Shown here piece by piece: positions 5,476 through 7,815 of a stretch of 7,815 nt of DNA. Below the pieces are notes generated by a model that saw only the letters and a program-made list of their open reading frames with translations, was not told where the DNA came from and ran no database searches. Each line of letters starts with the position of its first letter. Position 1 is the stretch's first letter. This DNA comes from Aalborgiella sp040079635 (lineage in GTDB: Bacteria > Pseudomonadota > Gammaproteobacteria > Burkholderiales > Burkholderiaceae_C): assembly GCA_040079635.1 (NCBI GenBank), contig JBEBJY010000091.1:1-7815 (forward strand). Reading direction: 5' to 3'. Both the position numbers and the translations under genes were made by a program.

Positions 5476-5489
5476 TTGACTTGTATCAA
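5476..5489. promoter_or_regulatory. FNR/ANR-type binding site (TTGAC-N4-ATCAA)
   Basis: TTGAC-TTGT-ATCAA matches the FNR/ANR consensus TTGAT-N4-ATCAA at 9 of 10 specified bases. It lies in the spacer between the divergent K+ channel and phosphoesterase/kinase genes. Its centre (5482.5) is exactly 41.5 bp from the A of the channel start codon, the class II activator position if that transcript is leaderless. It could also serve the + strand operon, but a matching -10 there is unclear. Confidence 0.6.
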
Positions 5490-5578
5490 GAAGGCGAATC
5501 AAGTTAGACTGCAAACTCATAGTCAGATTCATCATGCAGGATAGCTCTAGGAATATCCACACACAAAAGGTAATCGGC

Positions 5579-6331
5579 ATGAAAGTGGCTCTTTTGTCAG
5601 ACATACACGCCAACATTCAGGCTTTTGATGCTTGTTTGGAGCACGCACGTTCGCAAAGCGCGCAGCAATATGCCATTCTTGGTGATTTGGTGGGCTATGG
5701 TGCAGACCCAGTAGCCGTTGTTCGGCGGGTGCAAACTTTGGTTGAAGAGGGCGCTTGGGTGGTCAAAGGTAATCACGATGATATGGCGGTATCTCCACCG
5801 TTGGAAGTGAGCAGTGTCGGTGACAGCACAGCCGCGTGGACACATGCGCAATTGGAAAGCGAACAGTTGGACTTTTTAGACAAGCTACCGCTGACTCTCG
5901 AAAAAAGCATGCTTTTGCTGGTGCATGCCAGCGCAAACGAACCCGAGCTGTGGCGATATGTGGTTGATGAACGTTCAGCAGGCGCAAGTTTAGATTCCGC
6001 CGCAAAATGGCCAGATGTTCGTTATGTGTTCGGTGGTCATGTGCATGAGCAAATGCTGTATTACCGTGGTGCGGGTGCGAAATTAATGCGCTTTCTGCCA
6101 ACTCCTGGTGTGGCTGTGCCCATGCCGAAGCATCGACACTGGTTGGCCACGATTGGTTCAGTTGGACAGCCCAGAGATGGCAACTCACAAGCCATGTACG
6201 CCTTGTTTGACACAGCAAAATCACGACTCACATTTCATCGTGTTGCTTACGATCATGATGCCGCAGCAGTAGCGATTCGTCAGGCGGGCTTGCCAAACTA
6301 TTTTGCTGACAGACTGGAGTTGGGACGATGA
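5579..6331 (+). CDS. Calcineurin-like metallophosphoesterase, possibly kinase-opposing phosphatase
   Basis: This 250-aa cytosolic enzyme of the Metallophos_2 type (YfcE-like) has the full dimetal site: Asp8 and His10 (SDIHAN), Asp36 (GDLVGYG), Asn65-His66 (GNHDD), His116 (LLVHAS), and His154/His156 (GGHVHEQ). Such enzymes hydrolyse phosphomono- or diesters, and the substrate is not evident from the motifs. Its stop codon overlaps the start of a Ser/Thr kinase gene (ATGA), so the pair is translationally coupled. A role in dephosphorylating the kinase or its targets is a reasonable inference. The ATG at 5579 is chosen because AAGG precedes it by 8 nt and the protein then begins MKVALLSDIHAN, as the family does. 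The ATG at 5534 has no ribosome site and would add 15 atypical residues. Confidence 0.9.
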   Translation: MKVALLSDIHANIQAFDACLEHARSQSAQQYAILGDLVGYGADPVAVVRRVQTLVEEGAWVVKGNHDDMAVSPPLEVSSVGDSTAAWTHAQLESEQLDFLDKLPLTLEKSMLLLVHASANEPELWRYVVDERSAGASLDSAAKWPDVRYVFGGHVHEQMLYYRGAGAKLMRFLPTPGVAVPMPKHRHWLATIGSVGQPRDGNSQAMYALFDTAKSRLTFHRVAYDHDAAAVAIRQAGLPNYFADRLELGR

Positions 6332-7776
6332 AGCTACTCGTTAGTGGTACACAATTAGACGGCTTCACCATTGATGCCTGCATCCATCACGGTAGCATGG
6401 CGCATATTTACAGCGTGCATTACACAGAGGGAAGTGTAAGCGGCGCTATTGATCCAGGGTTTCCGATGGTGATGAAAATCCCGCGCATGACGTCTGGCGA
6501 CGGTGCAGAGACCATTGTCAGTTTTGAGGTAGAACAGCAAATCATGCAAGAGTTATCAGGCTCGCATGTGCCAAGGTTTGTAGCAGCTGGTGATTTGGAG
6601 CACATGCCTTATTTGGTCATGGAGCATGTGTCGGGTCAAACCCTGCAAGATTGGTTAGATGCACCTGAGCTTCCTGAGGTTGAAGAGCTGACGCGTCTTG
6701 GTGCTGCAGTTGCATTAGCCGCACACAGTTTGCATCAACAAAATACGGTCCATCTCGATTTGAAGCCGGCTAACATTATTGTTAGACCAAACGGCAGCGT
6801 GGTTTTGATAGATTTCGGCTTATCTTGCCACGCGCATTTCCCTGATTTGCTGGCGGAGGAGTTACGCAAAGCCGTCGGCTCGCCAGCTTGGATTGCGCCT
6901 GAGCAAATTGTCGGCGTTCGCGGTGACTTGCGAAGTGATATTTTTGCGATAGGTGTGATGCTGTACCAGCTGGCGACCGGTGCATTTCCGTTTGGTGAGC
7001 CGCAGACAGTCGGTGGTATACGGCAGCGCTTGTGGATGGATCCACCACCACCGCGTAAATTGAAACCCAAAGTACCGCCTTGGCTGCAAGAAATAATCTT
7101 GCGCTGCCTAGAGCCTGAGGCGGCCAAGCGTTATCCATCAGCAGCACACTTGGCTTTTGATCTGCGGCATCCGGACCACATCATCGTGACCGATAGGGGG
7201 TATAAAACGGAAGGCACAGGGTTTGTGACACACTTCAAACGCTGGTTAAGCGCTGCTGGCATGGACTACAAGCCCAGTGCGCTGCCGATGCAGCAGCTTT
7301 CAGAAGTGCCCATCGTGATGGTGGCTTTGCCGCATAAAGACGCTCAAGATGCAACCTTGTATGCGTTGCGGAAAAAAGTAGGAAATACACTTGGCACGCG
7401 GCCCGGTGCGAAGCTAGCTTGCGTGACGGTCATTTCAGACAAAGAAACACAGACCACCAGCGACGACAACAGCGAAACCAGTGTGCACCGCAAGTACCTC
7501 AGCCGCTTGCGGCATTGGGCACAACCCTTGGATTTAACAGGTCATCAAGCTTCATACCACGTTTTGGAGTCGGGTGATGTGGCACAAGCTTTACTGGATT
7601 ATGCCGTGGGCAACCATGTCAGCGTCATTGTTTTAGGCGCTGCCACACATGGGCTGATGACGCAGCGGTTGGTCGCAACAGTTCCTATCAAGGTTGCCAT
7701 GAATGCGCCTTGTACCGTGATATTGGTGAAACAGCCTTTGCCGTTTGCGTTGCTAGAACAAGCGGCAGAGTCTTGA
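6328..7776 (+). CDS. Ser/Thr protein kinase fused to universal stress protein domain
   Basis: This 482-aa soluble fusion has an N-terminal Hanks-type kinase (about 12-281) and a C-terminal UspA-like domain (about 327-468), with no transmembrane segment. Catalytic residues are present: Lys50 (VMKIPR), alpha-C Glu69, Asp144/Lys146/Asn149 (HLDLKPAN), Asp162 (DFG), APE at 190-192, and SDIFAIGVMLYQL. Two variations stand out. The Gly-rich loop is HHGSMAHIYSV, keeping one of three glycines, and the HRD arginine is Leu143, a non-RD kinase. The USP domain keeps GAATHG (437-442), but the later G-S/T phosphate-binding pair is replaced by Val452-Pro453. The fusion type is known in beta-proteobacteria as bifunctional kinase/USP. 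It presumably phosphorylates proteins in response to stress or low energy and is coupled to the phosphoesterase upstream. No terminator is visible in the 39 bp after it. Confidence 0.92.
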   Translation: MKLLVSGTQLDGFTIDACIHHGSMAHIYSVHYTEGSVSGAIDPGFPMVMKIPRMTSGDGAETIVSFEVEQQIMQELSGSHVPRFVAAGDLEHMPYLVMEHVSGQTLQDWLDAPELPEVEELTRLGAAVALAAHSLHQQNTVHLDLKPANIIVRPNGSVVLIDFGLSCHAHFPDLLAEELRKAVGSPAWIAPEQIVGVRGDLRSDIFAIGVMLYQLATGAFPFGEPQTVGGIRQRLWMDPPPPRKLKPKVPPWLQEIILRCLEPEAAKRYPSAAHLAFDLRHPDHIIVTDRGYKTEGTGFVTHFKRWLSAAGMDYKPSALPMQQLSEVPIVMVALPHKDAQDATLYALRKKVGNTLGTRPGAKLACVTVISDKETQTTSDDNSETSVHRKYLSRLRHWAQPLDLTGHQASYHVLESGDVAQALLDYAVGNHVSVIVLGAATHGLMTQRLVATVPIKVAMNAPCTVILVKQPLPFALLEQAAES

Positions 7777-7815
7777 AAAATAAGATTACTTCATCAACGA
7801 CGGCAGCCACAAGCT

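Noticed and set aside
5534..5578. Upstream ATG for the metallophosphoesterase
   Set aside because: It has no ribosome site and adds 15 atypical residues before the conserved MKVALLSDIHAN start. The later ATG has AAGG 8 nt upstream.
5763..6224. A 153-codon open frame on the - strand inside the metallophosphoesterase gene
   Set aside because: It lies opposite a gene with all metal-binding motifs. The His/Leu/Arg-rich peptide is a typical frame shadow.
7786..7815. Possible 3' end of a - strand gene entering from the right edge (reads SLWLPSLMK then TAA)
   Set aside because: Nine codons are too few to tell a real gene end from chance, and there is no recognisable motif.

Overview
The window looks like chromosomal DNA of a betaproteobacterium, most likely family Comamonadaceae (Rhodoferax/Polaromonas/Limnohabitans-like). 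This rests on the resemblance of the proteins to that group and on a dispersed intergenic repeat of a type I recall from those genomes. It is recollection and family resemblance, not a search. GC content is moderate, the gene style is uniform, and I see no insertion sequence, prophage, tRNA, rRNA or CRISPR array.

Layout. (1) 2-121, + strand: the last 39 codons of a membrane protein, probably an ABC-2/NodJ-type permease. (2) 215-889, - strand: a secreted SH3b-domain protein with a Pro/Arg heptad-repeat tail. A ~55-bp intergenic repeat lies on each side of it (125-179 and 1071-1125, same orientation). (3) 1155-2780, - strand: an AlkJ/BetA-like GMC-family FAD alcohol dehydrogenase. (4) 2958-3888, + strand: an organic-peroxide defence operon, ohrR-ohr. 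It is preceded by a perfect 10+1+10 inverted-repeat operator and an extended -10 promoter, and is followed by a clear Rho-independent terminator. (5) 3961-5058, + strand: a DUF2855/MDR-like protein whose 3' end overlaps by 22 bp (5037-5058) the convergent gene of (6). (6) 5037-5441, - strand: a two-TM potassium channel with an intact TVGYGD filter and a C-terminal coiled coil. (7) 5579-7776, + strand: a translationally coupled pair (ATGA overlap) encoding a calcineurin-like metallophosphoesterase and a Ser/Thr protein kinase fused to a universal stress protein (USP) domain.

How the genes work together. ohrR-ohr is a self-contained sensor/effector unit: OhrR senses organic hydroperoxides through a reactive Cys and represses its own operon, and Ohr reduces the peroxides. 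The right-hand block is the most interesting part. The K+ channel and the phosphoesterase-kinase/USP pair are divergent. Their 137-bp spacer contains a near-perfect FNR/ANR box (TTGAC-N4-ATCAA, 5476-5489) centred exactly 41.5 bp upstream of the channel's start codon. I infer a low-oxygen-responsive signalling and ion-transport module in which the phosphoesterase could oppose the kinase. Three genes (ohrR, DUF2855, K+ channel) lack a convincing Shine-Dalgarno and have a TANAGT hexamer 6-7 nt before ATG, which suggests leaderless transcripts.

There is no gene-free stretch longer than 300 bp. The largest gaps are 890-1154 (the SH3b gene's upstream region, one palindrome and one repeat copy) and 2781-2957 (divergent promoters, a possible 19-codon ORF and the OhrR operator).
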